DNA of 64,000 nucleotides from Edaphochlamys debaryana. Lineage: Eukaryota; Chlorophyta; Chlorophyceae; Chlamydomonadales. Of this stretch, positions 9,363-21,700 are shown in pieces. The DNA is taken from positions 229,771 through 293,770 of the forward strand of contig JAEHOE010000153.1 of the NCBI GenBank assembly GCA_016858145.1. The letters run 5' to 3'. The first letter of the stretch is position 1; every line of letters starts with the position of its first letter. A program made the translations under genes and the position numbers. Below the pieces are notes generated by a model. That model searched no databases and was not told the origin of the DNA. It worked only from the letters and a program-made list of their open reading frames with translations.

Positions 9363-11859
9363 TCACGCGCCCACCCGGACCGCGCCGCCGCCGGGGCCCA
9401 GCTGCCGCCGCACCTCCGCCAGCGTCGCGGCGTCCACCGAGTGCAGCGTGGCGCAGTCGGGCGAGGCGCCCAGCACCTCCAGCTGCGCCGCCAGCGCCGC
9501 CATCTCCCGCTCGCTGCGCCGCCGCTCCTCGGCCTCCGCGCCCTGCTGCGCCTCCCACCAGGCGGGCAGGTCGGCCAGGGAGCGCAGGATGCCGTCGGGC
9601 GTGACGCCCTTGCGCAGGTCCGACGGCCGGTACTTGCCCGTCTGCACCAGCACGCCACGCAGCCCCGCCGACTGCGCGCCGCCCACGTCGCCGCGCACGT
9701 CGTCCCCCACCATGACCACCTGGGGGGGAGGAGGAGGAGGAGGTCAAGGAGGAGGAAGGGGGGTTGCAGTCTGGGACTGTTGGCGCAACCGCGCAAGATT
9801 AAGCACCGTCCAGCATCCATGCTGCCAGGTGCACACCTCGTGTGGCTTGAGGCCGAGGATGGCGGCGGCCAGGGTGAAGATGAGGGGCGCGGGCTTGCCC
9901 AGCACCATCTGCGGTGTGATCGAGGCGGGTTCCGTCAGGGTTGTAAGTCTCAGCACATCGCCTTCTCTATGCCCGCGGGGTCACGCACAAGGGCGCTGTG
10001 TGCGTGCAGCACGCCGCGTCCATCACGGCTGGCGGTGTGTCTAGCAAGCTCTCGCCCATCCAGCAGCTCTCGGGCGGTGCGGCTCACCGCCTGCTTGTCT
10101 GTGGCAAACTCAAGGGCCTTGGTGAAGGGGCCAATGTCGAGGCCCAGGCCGTCACGGTCCCGGTAGTAGCTGGGGGACGGACCGGAGAGGGGCCATGAGG
10201 TTCGAGGGGCGGGGAGAAGGGTTGAAGTGGGGTAGTTGTGCGGGGTGGGATGGCGGTGCATGGGGGCGGCTACACGGCTAAGCCCCCCAGTGACGGCGCC
10301 CGCCAGCGCCCACCGGTTCTTGCCCAGGGAGATAAAGGGCATGGGCGGCGGCGGCAGGGGCCCGCCGTTGGCCTCGGCGTCCTCCAGCTCCGCCTCCTCC
10401 CGCTGCACCCCGTCCATGATCAGCCTGGGGGCGGCCATGCTGCAACGATCAGCAAGGGTGGGTTGCGCGGAGCTTCCCTGACAACGAAAGAGTGCTACTG
10501 AGTACTGGCAGGTCGTGGATTGCGGTTTGCGGCTCGTCACGTTTCCCTGAAGCCTCACGCTGCAGCGCGTTCACCAGGGCGTACGGTACGGCGGTTGGGC
10601 CGCGGACGCACCTGAAGGCCCGGTTGAGGGACTCGTAGGTCCAGTCCAGGCCCATGTCACCAACGACCACCGCACCAGCACCGCTCTGTGAGGGAAGGGG
10701 GCAGCGGGGGAAAGCGAGAGGGAAGTGAAAGGGAAACGGTTCCCTGTTCGGCCGCATGTGCTGTACCCTTTCGGGTAGCGGACACCCAGCCGGCCGTGAC
10801 ATGCGTGATGCAGCCTGGTGCCACGGTGCGCGGTTCGTAAGGGAAGGCAGGGGCGGGCGCCTGCCCGGGCCCAGAGCACGGGCCCAACGTGGGCCCAACG
10901 GGGCCCGCGCACCTGCGCCGCGGGGTCCAGCAGGGGCAGGCCCTGGAACTCGGGCAGCAGGTCGGGGGCCACGAAGAGCGCCACGGGGCCTACGCGAACA
11001 AGCGCAAGCGGGCGGAGGATGATGATCAGAGGAGTGGGGACAGCACCGACCGGGGGAGCTATCCGGGCGCACAGCAGCCCTCGCCAGGTCGCTCCAGGTG
11101 GCCGTTGCTACGTGCCTGGGTGGTTGGCACGCAGCCAGTCGCCGGCCAGCTTTGCGGGGGTCACGATGTCGTCCCCCGTGGCCGGGAGGCCCATGGACTG
11201 GAGCTTGGCGGCCAGGCCCTCGCGCGTGCGGGTGCCCGTGTTGGTGACGAACAGCCAGGGGATGCCTCGCTCTCGGAAGTAGGCAAACGTCTCAGCGGCG
11301 CCGGGGATGGCCTGCGGGACCGAGGCCGTGTGCGCGTTCAAGGAGGATTACAGTTCCGCCAGGGAGACCCTTTCCCGCCACAGTCCCCGCAGTCCCCACA
11401 GTCCCACAGTCCCCGGACACAGGCGCTGGACGGGGGTCGAACTCCGCTCCGCTCCGGGTCAGCGGTCAGCGGTTTTTGCGCTTTCTCCTTCACCCCGTTG
11501 ACCGTGCGACACTCACGGTGTCGCTGCCACTCTGGAAAGTGCATCCGTCCAGGTCGCAGAGCACGCCCTTTGGCGCGGCGGCGGTGGGTGCCAGCACAGC
11601 TCGACGGCACCGAGGCCTGCGTGTCAGCGTGCCGTCACCTCGTCAGTTGGATCGACCAAGGTGCAGGATGACTGCCAGGACGTTCTGGCAATAGGATGCG
11701 GCCAGAGGGCGTTGGCACGCTCGGTGGGCCAATGAGGGCGACCCTTATGCAACGATGCGCGCCAACCACTTGCCTACACGGACGGGCTGTTTCGCTGAGT
11801 CGCTGCGTGTGTGCCCTGCCGCGGCAGCTGCGCCATCCAGAGCTGAGGCACCCAGGCAT
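9363..11859 (-). CDS. HAD-superfamily phosphatase, HDHD2/LHPP type, with organelle transit peptide
   Basis: Nine exons on the minus strand: 11774-11859, 11517-11616, 11116-11311, 10913-10989, 10612-10685, 10314-10424, 10088-10169, 9837-9908, 9363-9719; 384 residues. HAD motif I is CDLDGCTF with both Asp. Motif II is LFVTNTGT. The cap region has [12 protein letters not shown] and [10 protein letters not shown], typical of HDHD2. The motif III lysine is in GKPAP. Motif IV is [14 protein letters not shown], then [11 protein letters not shown]. Family members hydrolyse small phosphate esters, pyrophosphate or phospho-amino acids; the substrate here is unknown. The first ~45 residues are rich in Arg/Ser/Ala/Cys with no acidic residue except one Glu, fitting a chloroplast or mitochondrial transit peptide. 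A C-terminal charged extension of about 60 residues goes beyond the usual family end. Introns 1 (11617-11773) and 3 (10990-11115) need GC donors to keep frame and family length. It is divergent from the LRR gene. Confidence 0.85.
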
Positions 11860-12890
11860 TTCGCGTGTGCAGGACTTCCCCGCGCGGGGAAGCTCCTCCT
11901 GCTTCGCTTAAGCTAGCCAGCAGGCTCACGTGTTGCTATAGGGCAGTCCGAACGCTGCGTGGCCTGCTGCCTGCACCGGAATGTCGCAAGAGCGCGGTAC
12001 CGGCGACTCGCGGGGGGTTGACGGGTGCGCTGCAATCTTGGTGACGGCGCTTGTAACTGCCGAGGGCAAGCGCCTTACGACCGGTATGGGTGTGTTGGTT
12101 CGCGAGCAGCGGCGGGAGTGCGCTTCGGTCTAAATGTACCGCCCGCGCATCCGGCAAGCCCGCGCGGAGCCCATGGGGAGACAAATTGCACGGTCCTGCT
12201 GGTGACTGGCTCCACAGATTGCGCCAGGAGCTTGCAGTGGGGCGCTGCGGTTAACATGTCACGGGGCATGCGCGGGAGCATGTCAGCATGTCGGCGCGCT
12301 GACTCCGGAGCCCCGCATCAACCACCAGCCGCCTGCTCCTTCGCACTCCAGCTATGAATCTGTTACCATCAACGGTGTTGGAGCGGCCAAAAGGAAGCGG
12401 GGCCGACAGGCTCTCAGCACGGTCGCGACCCCCGCGGTATATGGCTGGCGCATTGCAGCTTTGGAAGCAGCGCGAGTCAGCAATAGCGGTTGCTCAGTGC
12501 CAGCGGGATGCTGATGTCAGGCGCAGGTCGCATCTCGAGCATGCGGCAGACTACTCTCCAGTCTTTGCGTGTTCCCCGGGCAGGCGGGGCGTGTCGCTCG
12601 GACCCTGATGCCCCCTGAAAATCATACGTCCTGTTGAGTGGGCCGCGCCCCCTACCTCGGCGGTCCATCCCGGCGCTCACATCCGGCAGGACTCCAGAGG
12701 AACGTTCTGCCAACAGGGCCCACTCTGCCTCCTGCCGCGCCACTGCGCAATGGAAGGCAGCTTAGAAGGCCACGCCGCGCCCTATCGCGTTGCTAAACGG
12801 CTGCAAGTATGCAGCGCCAACTCACAGGCGCACGCTGCCGTCTCTCCACACGACACCGGCACCAAGGATGTCATCTGTCCTAATAGCGCG
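11860..12890. other. Divergent intergenic region between the HAD and LRR genes
   Basis: It must hold the promoters of both genes. An in-frame upstream ATG for the LRR gene lies at 12750. No other gene or clear element is seen. Confidence 0.45.
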
Positions 12891-15800
12891 ATGTCTGACC
12901 ATCAGAGCCTGGCGCACAAGGTGCTCGCAATCTCGTGGCAATTTCTTGATATCGACGCAAGACGGGCCGTCCGCGCCGTGTCACGTGAGGGTCGGGTCCT
13001 ATACGACCGGCTCTGGACTCGCGTACGCGTTACGCTGACCGCGGCTGGCGAGGAAGGCGAGCCCGTCGGCAACCTGGCGCCAGGTGAGCCGTTTGCGGTG
13101 ACACCCGCCGCCCCCGGGTGACCAGCTGGGCCTTGCGGTGGTGTTGAAGTTCCGAGGGCCCACCACAACACTCCGCTACTGTCCCTAGCCTTTCAAGTCT
13201 CTGCGTGCGGCGTCGACAGGAAATTCTGAAGCGCGGCCTGGCGGTGGCGCCATAGACCAGTCAAACCATCCCCGCTTGCTTCACACACGCCCTCCCCCAC
13301 ACACACACATCGAGCACCCTGCCCCAAACCCCACCCGCCAACTCCCGACTCCCGACCCCGCAGCTGCACTGTCCGCCAGCCTCACGGGTGCCGTGGCTCG
13401 GGGCTGCAAGCCCCAGGAGGTGGTGCTGTCGCAGTACAACGATGAGGACGACTTCGCCGTGCGCGAGCAGCAGGCGTGAGTTCCCGCTGTATCCTGTATG
13501 CAGGGGGCAGGGCAGGGCGGCGGCAGGGGTTAAGCTAGCACACAGGCTAGCTTGCTGGCTTGGTGGGCTTCAGTTCGGGCTCAGTTGAAGCCCCGTGCCC
13601 AGGACGTGGTGTACCGCGCGCCTCCTTTGCCCGCACCCTGCCGCCCCCCCGCCCCTGTCTCCTCCCCACCTCTCCCACCCACCCCACACCCTTCCCCTCC
13701 CCCTCCCTCCCCCCCCTCCCCAGCCTGGCCGTCCTCACCACCCTGGCAGGCCCCTCCCTCACCGCCCTCTCCCTGCACGGCTACATCGCCCTCACGCCCG
13801 GCATCGCCGCCGCCCTCTCCGCGGCCGCGGCCCCCGCCCTCTCGCGCCTCACCTTGGAGTTCCCCGAGCCCTATGAGCCCGAGGCGCACGGCCGCGGCCA
13901 CGACGCCCACGCCTTCGCGGCCGTGAACCTGCTCATGGCCGCGGGGCCGCGGCTGCGGAGCCTGGAGCTGGTGCGGGTGGACCACTGGCCCACGCTGGTG
14001 CTGCAGGTGGGGGCGGGGGGGTGGAGGGGAGGTGGAAGGAGGGGAGGGGGTGGAGGGGAGGTGGAAGGACGGGGGAGGGGCGGTGAAGAGGGGGAGGGTG
14101 GAGGGGAGGTGGAAGGAGGGGGAGGGGGTGCAGTTGGGCGGCGTCGAGCGGTGACGCGAGGTCCTGATGCGGTACTTACCGTAGCTTTGCCCCGCGCTTC
14201 CCAGCGTTCACTGTGCCAGCGGGCCCCCCAGTGTCCCTGATGCCCCCCCCTTCCTGACGCCCGCGCCCCCAGGCCCTGGCCGTGTGCTCCAGCCTGGAGG
14301 CCCTGTCCCTGGACATGGGCTTCCCGGAGGACGACCCCAGCGCCATGGCGGGTGGGCACTGGGGAGGGGGAGGGGGGATAAGGGGGGAGCGGGAGGTGGG
14401 GGTGTGTGTGGTCGGGGCTGGCGGCACGGGAGGAGGGAGGGAGCCAGCAGGGATGGGGCTCAGGACCCAGGAGCAAGTCCCAGGGGGCTAGAGAGGTCTG
14501 CCAACCAGCCAGGTGCGACGTGACCCCGTCCCCCGCCGATCCCACCCCCCCCACACACGTACAGACGAGGCGGCCATGCTGCGTGCGGTGGCTGCGGTGA
14601 CGGGCCTGCGCTCCCTGACGCTCCGCGGCGGCCTCAGCCTCACGGCCGACGACCTGCAGCGCCACTCCTCCTCCCTGCGCTGCCTGTCGGCGCTGACGGG
14701 GCTCACGTCGCTCAGCCTGCAGGTGCGGGCGCGGCGCCCAGGGAGGGGGTGGGAAGAGGGTGGCAGGGGACGCACAAGTGGGGTGGGTGCGTGTTTCTGG
14801 GGCGCCGAGGGCATGGCGCCGAGGGCGTGGCGCCGAGGGCACGTGTACTCCCCTTGTGGCTCCCCTTCACCCCCCGCTCCCCTGCCGCTACACCATTTCC
14901 CTCCGGTTCCCTCCGGTTCCCAGCTCGTCAAAGATCACCCCCGCTCCCCTCCCGCCTCCCAGATCGCCGAGTGCCACCACCGGGAGGACTCGCACTCGTT
15001 CGAGCCCTCGCCGCAGGGGCGGCAGCGCTGGGGCGCGGCCTTCGCGTCGCAGCGCTCGGCGCTGGCGGCGGCGCTGCGCTGCATGACAGGCCTGCGGGGC
15101 CTGGACTGCGGCGGCATGCAGCTGCGGCAGAAGGACCTCACCGCCCTCACCGCCCTCACCTGCCTCAAGCTGGGCGGCGTGGTGCTGCCCGACCCGCCGT
15201 CGCGGCCCGACCTGGCCGCCGCTGGCGGCGGCGGCGGCGGCGCAGCCGCCGGCGGCGGGCCGCAGGTCGGCGGCGCCGCAGGCGCCGCCGCGGCGGCGGC
15301 AGCCGCCGTCGGAGGCGGCGGCGGCCCCCATGGCGGCGCGCCGCTGCCTCACCCGCTGGTGGGCAGCTTCGCGCTGCCGCCTCAGCTGCGGGAGCTGCAC
15401 TTCGGGCGGCCGCCCTCGCCGCGGCAGCTGGCGGCGCTGCACCCGCCGCCCTCGCTCACCCGCATCGTCACCACCCGCCTAGCCTGGGAGGCGCCCCGCG
15501 CCGCCCTCAACTTCAACGTCCGCGACGTCGCGCACGCCGCCGCCGACGGCGCCGCCGGCGGCTCCGGCAACCGCCTCCTGCCCGACACGCCGGCCGTCAT
15601 GGCCGCCGCCATGGCCGTGCTCCACGGCCGCGTGGCACTAACCCCGCTCCCACCCACGCCCGCCCCCGCCTCCGCGCCCTCCTCCCCACGCGCCACGGTC
15701 CCCGCGCTCGGCGGCACGCTGGGCAGCCCCGGCGGCGCGCGCCGCGCCGCCACGCCGCCGCCGCGCATCGCCGTGGTGGGGTGCGACTCGGGCTCCGGGC

Positions 15801-16835
15801 GGCTGCAGCCCCCAGAGGGGGTGCCCGACGGCCACGCCTGCTGGCTGCCGGCGCTGGCGGCGCTAAGGGTGGAGGAGCTGGTGCTCGGGGACATGGCGCT
15901 GGGGCTGAGGGACCTGCTGGGGCTGGTGGAGAGGATGCCGGGGCTCAAGGTGCGGGCCGGCGGGGCCGAGGAAGGCGGGGTTTGGGCAGGGGACGGCAGG
16001 GTGGTGGTGGTGTTGGTGGTGGGAGGGGGTGGCAGCTGGCGCGAGGGTCTGCGCGGTTGCGAGCAGGAGCACGGAGGGCACGCAGGTAGCCCCTAGCACG
16101 GTTCCCCTCCCCCTTACGCGCTCATCCCCTCCTCGCCCTCCTTCCATCCCCCCTCCCGCGTGTGCCACGTCAGCTCCTGGACCTGCGCACCTCCTCCTTC
16201 CCCATGGCGGCCCTGCCCTGCCTGGCCGCCCTGCCCGAGCTGGAGGAGGTGCAGATATCGCTCAAGGCCTCGCCCTGCGCCCAGGAGACAGCCGAGGCCT
16301 CCCTGCTGCTGCTCTTTGCCCACGCCGCGGCGGCCCGCGCCAACGCGCCCGGCGGCAGCGGCGGTGGAGGCGGCGGGGGGGGAGCGGAGGAGCGGGGCCC
16401 GCCGGCTGGGCTGCAGCGGGTGCGGATCGACCGAGTGCAGGTGGGTGGGTGGCGGCTGGGCAGGGAGGGGGTGTTCGGCTGTGGGAGGGTGCGGCGGCGC
16501 GGCGGCGCCGCGTGAAGGGCGCTCCGTAGCCGCCACGTGCCTGCCTTGGCTTCTCTGGGCGTTCTCACGCCCCCTGGCGTGCCACACGCCACGGCGAATT
16601 CTGTACGTCCCTGTTCGTCCCCTCCATCCCTCCTTGCACTGCTCCCGCTCCTCTCCGCGGCTTGTCGGCATGGGTCCCTCCCCTCTGCCTTCCCTTTCAT
16701 CCCTCCATGCCACCCCCCTTTTGCCTCCCTCCCCCCACCCCCACCCCCCAGGCCCCTGCCTGGGCCATGGACGCGGTGCGCTCCGTGCAGGCGCTGCTGG
16801 CGCACAAGGGCATTCCGGGGCAGCTGGTGGTGTGA
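12891..16835 (+). CDS. Leucine-rich-repeat protein 1
   Basis: Eight exons: 12891-13083, 13364-13475, 13724-14006, 14273-14351, 14565-14722, 14963-15949, 16174-16440, 16752-16835; 720 residues, frame kept at every junction. The N-terminal segment RAVRAVSREGRVLYD is a short module also seen in the LRR gene at 51205-52489. Irregular LRR units follow, such as LRSLTLRGGLSLTADDL, LTSLSLQ, LRGLDCGGM and LVLGDMALGLRDLLGLVERM. A Gly/Ala-rich insert interrupts exon 6 (about 15215-15340). The end, MAALPCLAALPELEEV, is shared with the second LRR gene. No F-box, kinase or membrane segment is visible, so a cytosolic protein-binding role is an inference only. The start could also be the in-frame ATG at 12750; 12891 was chosen because the added stretch shows no recognised content. 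Confidence 0.72.
14010..14128. repeat. G-rich imperfect tandem repeat in LRR intron 3
   Basis: Irregular copies of GGGGAGGTGGAAGGA-like units fill the first half of intron 3. Confidence 0.7.
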
Positions 16836-18735
16836 GCGCGGCTGCTGAGGGGGGGCGTGTGAGCGCTTCTGTGTGGGGGCGGAGGGGGCGCTCGGACCCC
16901 TGACCCCTGCCCACCCGCCGCGCCCAAGCCGGCGGCCCAGCGCCCCTGGCGGCCATAGCCGAGGGGTGCGGTGCGTGCCGTACGGCAGTTCACGCGGCGC
17001 ATGCTTCAGGGGCCAAGACAGACAGGGGCCAAGGGAGTGCTCGCATGGAACAGGGCTGACCCAACGCAACGAGGCGTGGCACGGGGGCAGGGAGACTGTC
17101 AAGGGCGGAGCTGAAATTGAGGATGTGAGGGCTGACTTGGGTGGGCTGCAGCCCTTGCACGGTCCCAGCCAGCATCAACCGTTTGCCGTATACCTGGCCC
17201 AGGTGCTAGGTGCGAGGTCTAATGTTTGGAATTGAAGCTGATGCAAGGCTCGAGCATTACCGTAACTCCTCGGGTTGAAGGCTTCTGCAACGCGGTCGCA
17301 CAGGAACCGCCGTTGGCCGGCGCGGGTGCGGGGTCTGCGGTCAGTGCGGTCCCGTCAGGCATGGCGCATGGGGCCTGGCCACGCGTGAGTGTGCCTTTGT
17401 CGCCAAAGCCTCGCGACTGCTGGTGTGAGAAACTGTGGGAGGGGGGCTGTGCTTGAGGCTGAGGAGGGGAGGGGGGGCCCCCTCCTGCAGTTGCTGAGCG
17501 GCCCTTGGCATTGTGCCTGGACGAAGGGTATCCTGCGGCTGCCGGGGGGGGCCCGGATAGAAGCATAGGACGATCGTAGCTTAGCTGATACCCTTTCTGT
17601 GGACTGAACGATCGTGGTACCACTGGCTGGATGTCTAGTGGCGGATCGGATAGTGTGTCGGGGACGAAGGGTGTCCCGAGGTGATCGGGAAGACCTTTCC
17701 TGGGATGATGCCCGCACTTGTGTCGGGCGACTCTATTAGCTTAACACCATCTGCAAAGAGGCGACTTTCCGGGTCTTCGGTGCATCACAGTACTTCGCGC
17801 GGTGGTGCGGCGCGGTGGGTGCACGATTCATGTGTGGTCACGGCTGAAATCCTTCCGCACGGCCGGGCAGGCTGATGACGGGGCGCGCATGTGTGGTGGG
17901 GTGCCAATGCATACCCATGTGTGGATACCTCTTTTATTCTCGTAGTCGACGGCTCTATGGCTAGGACGGTGGATCTAGGTGGGGTTCTGGCGTTCGGAAA
18001 GGCCCGAGGCCGAGGGCAGGTTGAGGAGGGCGCCGGTGGGGGGGGACCAAGGGGTCCTGGGACGCGGCCTGGGACGCGGCGGGCCTTGAAGCTTGCAGCC
18101 TACTTGTTTCGGGGACAACGGCACAACGCAGTATGCGAACGGGGTCATTCTCGGTCTTGTAACTTTGGAGAGATTGAGACTGCAGCACCAGGCAACATTC
18201 CACGGGTGGGGACCTCGGGGCTGACGGGCGTCGTGGCGGCATGATGGCGTGGTGGGCTGACGCTTGGGCTAAATGCTCCGGCCTGGCGCGGCATCGGTGC
18301 CCGCCCAACGGCCCAAAGCTCCCTCAGGTGGAACAGCGTGTCAAGTGTGGAAGAGAGGGCGGTGGACCCTCGCGAAGGGAGGGGAGTCACGTGGGGGGTG
18401 GCCAGGTCTGGCCCGACACGCTCTCGCGCTTTCTCTTCATGGGGTAGGGGCCGACCCCCATCTGAGGGGTCCCTCAGAGTCACAGGCCTCCCGGTACACA
18501 TAGTCCACGCTGCTTCACATAGTCCAGACGCAATGTGCCCTGCATAGGGACTGCGGCACACAATCAGGACAGCGCGCGACACAAGCGACCCTGGGATTCA
18601 CTACAACTGAGCGCACGCTCGTGAACCCGTTTACCGCGCTTTGTCCAGCCGTGAAGAGATTACTTACTGAGCAGCTCGCAGATCGGGACTCCATTTGACG
18701 ACGCAGCGCACTTTGACCACGGGCCCTTCGGAAGG
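16836..18735. other. LRR 3'UTR and intergenic region before tepsin
   Basis: The only TGTAA is at 18158-18162, 1.3 kb after the LRR stop, so the poly(A) site is unclear. ORFs on both strands here lack family resemblance and coherent splice structure. No RNA gene is seen. Confidence 0.4.
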
Positions 18736-21700
18736 ATGGCGAAGGTGATTGAGGCGGTCCAGGTCTTCAAGAAGGTCGAGGATATCACTGCAGCAAAGGA
18801 TGACCCGCCTCCAGGTGCGCGAGAGGCGGGGGGACGCCATTTGTGCAATCAGCCAAAAGGAAGTTGCGCCACACACGACGTTTGCGCTGCACCCCGACGA
18901 TCAGCACAAGGAGGCGGAGGCTAGTGGCATCTTGGGGCTGGCGAGGTCTGTCAGCCTCTCAGACCTGTCTGTCGAGCACAGGTTCCCCCCGCACGAACAC
19001 CACCGCTCCCGCCCCTCTCAGTGTACCTCATGGACGAGCTGGCGGACATGGCCCGGGGTTCTCCAGACGCCTCAGAGAAGATTGCAGACCGTGTTGCGAA
19101 GCGGCTGCAGAACAAGTCTCCGGTGGTCAAGTACAAGGCAAGCCTGGGCTGGGGGTACAGGGTAGGCCGGCCCTTCAGCAAGCCGCACTCCTCGCCAGCG
19201 GAGGGGACTTTCAAGACTCATTGCTGCGACAATGGCTTGACGCCGTGTCCCTCTCTCGCCGCAGGCACTGCGCCTGGTGCGGCACCTGATCAACAAGGGC
19301 TGCAGCCAATTCCAGCGCTCCATGCAGCGCCACGCCAACCTGGTCCGGTGAGCGGGCGTGCGGGCGACCCAGCGCGGCCACGGGCAAGAGCCACCCCTTC
19401 TCCCACTCCAACACAACACCTCCAACCGTCCTCCCTGCCCGGCCCTTCTGGACTCCCATGCACGTCACACGCCCTCCTCCCCTCCTTCCCGTAGGGACCA
19501 CGTGCACTTCAAGGGCGAGCCCGACCCCTTCAAGGGGGACACGCCCAACCAGCGAGTGCGGGACACGGCCAAGGAGGCCTCCGAGGCGCTCTTCAACAGC
19601 GTCATGGCGCAGCCGGTCACCAGCCTGGGGGTGCGTTGGCGGGTGCATTCGCATTCTGCGTTGCATGCAAGGCGACAGCAAGGGCGGGCTTGCGGGCGGC
19701 GATGTGGGTCGGATGAATTGGATGCTGGTGATCTGGGTCGGCCGTTGTGGCCTGAGGATGGCCTGCTCTTCTCACCTGCCTGCACTTCACGTCCGCTGTA
19801 ACCCATCGCCCGTGCCCACAGAGCCGCATTCAGGGCTTCGGCAGCAGCGCCGCGCCCGCGCCCGCAGCCTCCTCGGCCTCGTACAGCTCCGCACCTGCCA
19901 GGGACGGCAGCGGCAGCGGCAGTGGCTCCAAGGGAGGCATGATGGGCTTTGGCAGCGGCAGCGGAGGCGGCTACGCGGCCCCTGCGCCCAGCGCTAGCAG
20001 CGGCGGCTCGGGCGGGACCTTCGGCAGCTTTGGCTTCGGCCAGCGGGTAAGTGACGATGTGGGTTGCGGGGCCAACATTATGCGAGCTTGCAACACAGCG
20101 GCCTCAGCTTCCTTGAATCCACGCTCTCCCCTCACCAGGGCGTGAACCGGCCCCTCACGACCGGCTATGACGGCGGCAATGGTGGTGGCGGTGGTAGCGG
20201 GGGCTATGGCGCCAGCAGCGGCACGGGGGCCGGTGGCTACGGCAGCGGCGCGGCTGCTGCGGCTGCCTCGTACGGCGCGCCCGCCAACGTGCCGGGGGCA
20301 CAGGTGCTCGGCTCGGAGGAGCAACTTGTGGAGAGCATCTGCACGCCCGGAGGTGCGCTTTCCGTAATCTTCTGGGACTAGCGAGCATGTATGGCGCCGC
20401 AGGTGTCACACGTCACACTTTCTTGTGCCTCGCTGGGCTCCCGGACCTTTCCATGCTACGTTGCGCGCTGTCACGCCCTGCCGCCTGCCCCGCCGCTTCC
20501 CCGCGCAGGCCTGCGCCTGGCGCCCGACCCGGAGGACCTGCGCCGCTTCGTGGAGGCGCTGGGCTCGCTGGACGGCCTGACGGTGGCGGAGATGCTGCGG
20601 GACCGCATGGTGAGGGGGGCGGCTGCGGCCTGTGGGGGCGTGTCGTGCACAGCGGACGTGGTGGGAGGTGCTCGGCAGGGGTCCAGAGTAGAAGTCTGGG
20701 GCGCAATACGGTACGCCCTGTGCATGTCCGCGCCTTGACGCGGGCGGCTGGTTCTGCCCTTCACCCTCACCCTCTGTGCCCTGTGTGCGGCGCCGCAGGA
20801 CGGCTCGCTGCCCTGGCAGCAGCAGCTGCGGGCGCTGTACGCCCTGGAGGCGGTGCTGCAGCAGGGCGCGTCGCAGGTGGGTTTGTAGACGTCGTGGTGC
20901 GGGAGATGCGCAGGGGTGCAGTTCCTGGCATGCGACAATCGAACCCTGCTAGTTATCCAGTTACTGTCAGGACGCTGCCCTTCGCCCCAGCTGATGCAGA
21001 GCCATCCGCGCTCACTCTTCTGCCTGTTTGTTGTGTTCCCTCCGCTGCAGGCGTGCGGCGAGATCGCCGTCATGTTCCAGAGCGACCCCAGCCCCGTGCA
21101 GGCCGCAGCGACGCACCCCCAGGCCGCCGTGCGCGAGCGCGCGGGCCGCGTGCTGCAGCTGCTCCTGGGCGACAGCCCCGCGCCCCCAGCCCCACAGCAG
21201 CAGCAGCCTGTGGCGGCTCCGCAGCACCAGGCCTACCAACCGCCGCAGCAGGCGCCCGCGGCGCCGCGGCCCGTGGCCCCTCAGCAGCAGCAGCAGCAGC
21301 AGGCGCAGACGGCGTCGCTCCTCGGGGACATGCTTGGAGGTGGGACCGAGGGTGGTGTAGTGCTGGTGGGATGGGTGGTGTTTGCGCAATACTACCGGAC
21401 CGGGTGCTTACCATGCACGGATACCATGTCTTGTGCTGAACGCCAAACGGCTGAGCACCCACCGCTGCCACCTCTTGTGCAGGGAGCCCTCCGAGGCCGG
21501 GCTACGGGGGGCCTGCCCCGGCGGCACAGCAACAGCCCCACTCATACGCGCAGCAGGCACCGCAGCAGCAGCATGGCCAGCACATGGGCTCGCAGCACGC
21601 ACAGCACCAGCAGCAGCCGGGGCTGGCGTCTGCAGGCTCGGCGGACATCTTCTCAGGCCTCGCGCTGCCCTCGGGCCCCGAGGTGGTCCCACAGGTGGGT

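Noticed and set aside
13871..14842. 323-codon minus-strand open frame
   Set aside because: Low-complexity Pro/His/Ser sequence antisense to LRR introns and exons; no domain.
14749..16089. 446-codon plus-strand open frame rich in Arg
   Set aside because: It is a shifted frame of LRR exon 6, which has clear leucine repeats in the chosen frame.
17219..17623. Possible minus-strand gene between the LRR and tepsin genes
   Set aside because: The frame is open but has no family resemblance, no coding-like splice sites and unremarkable Pro/Ser composition.
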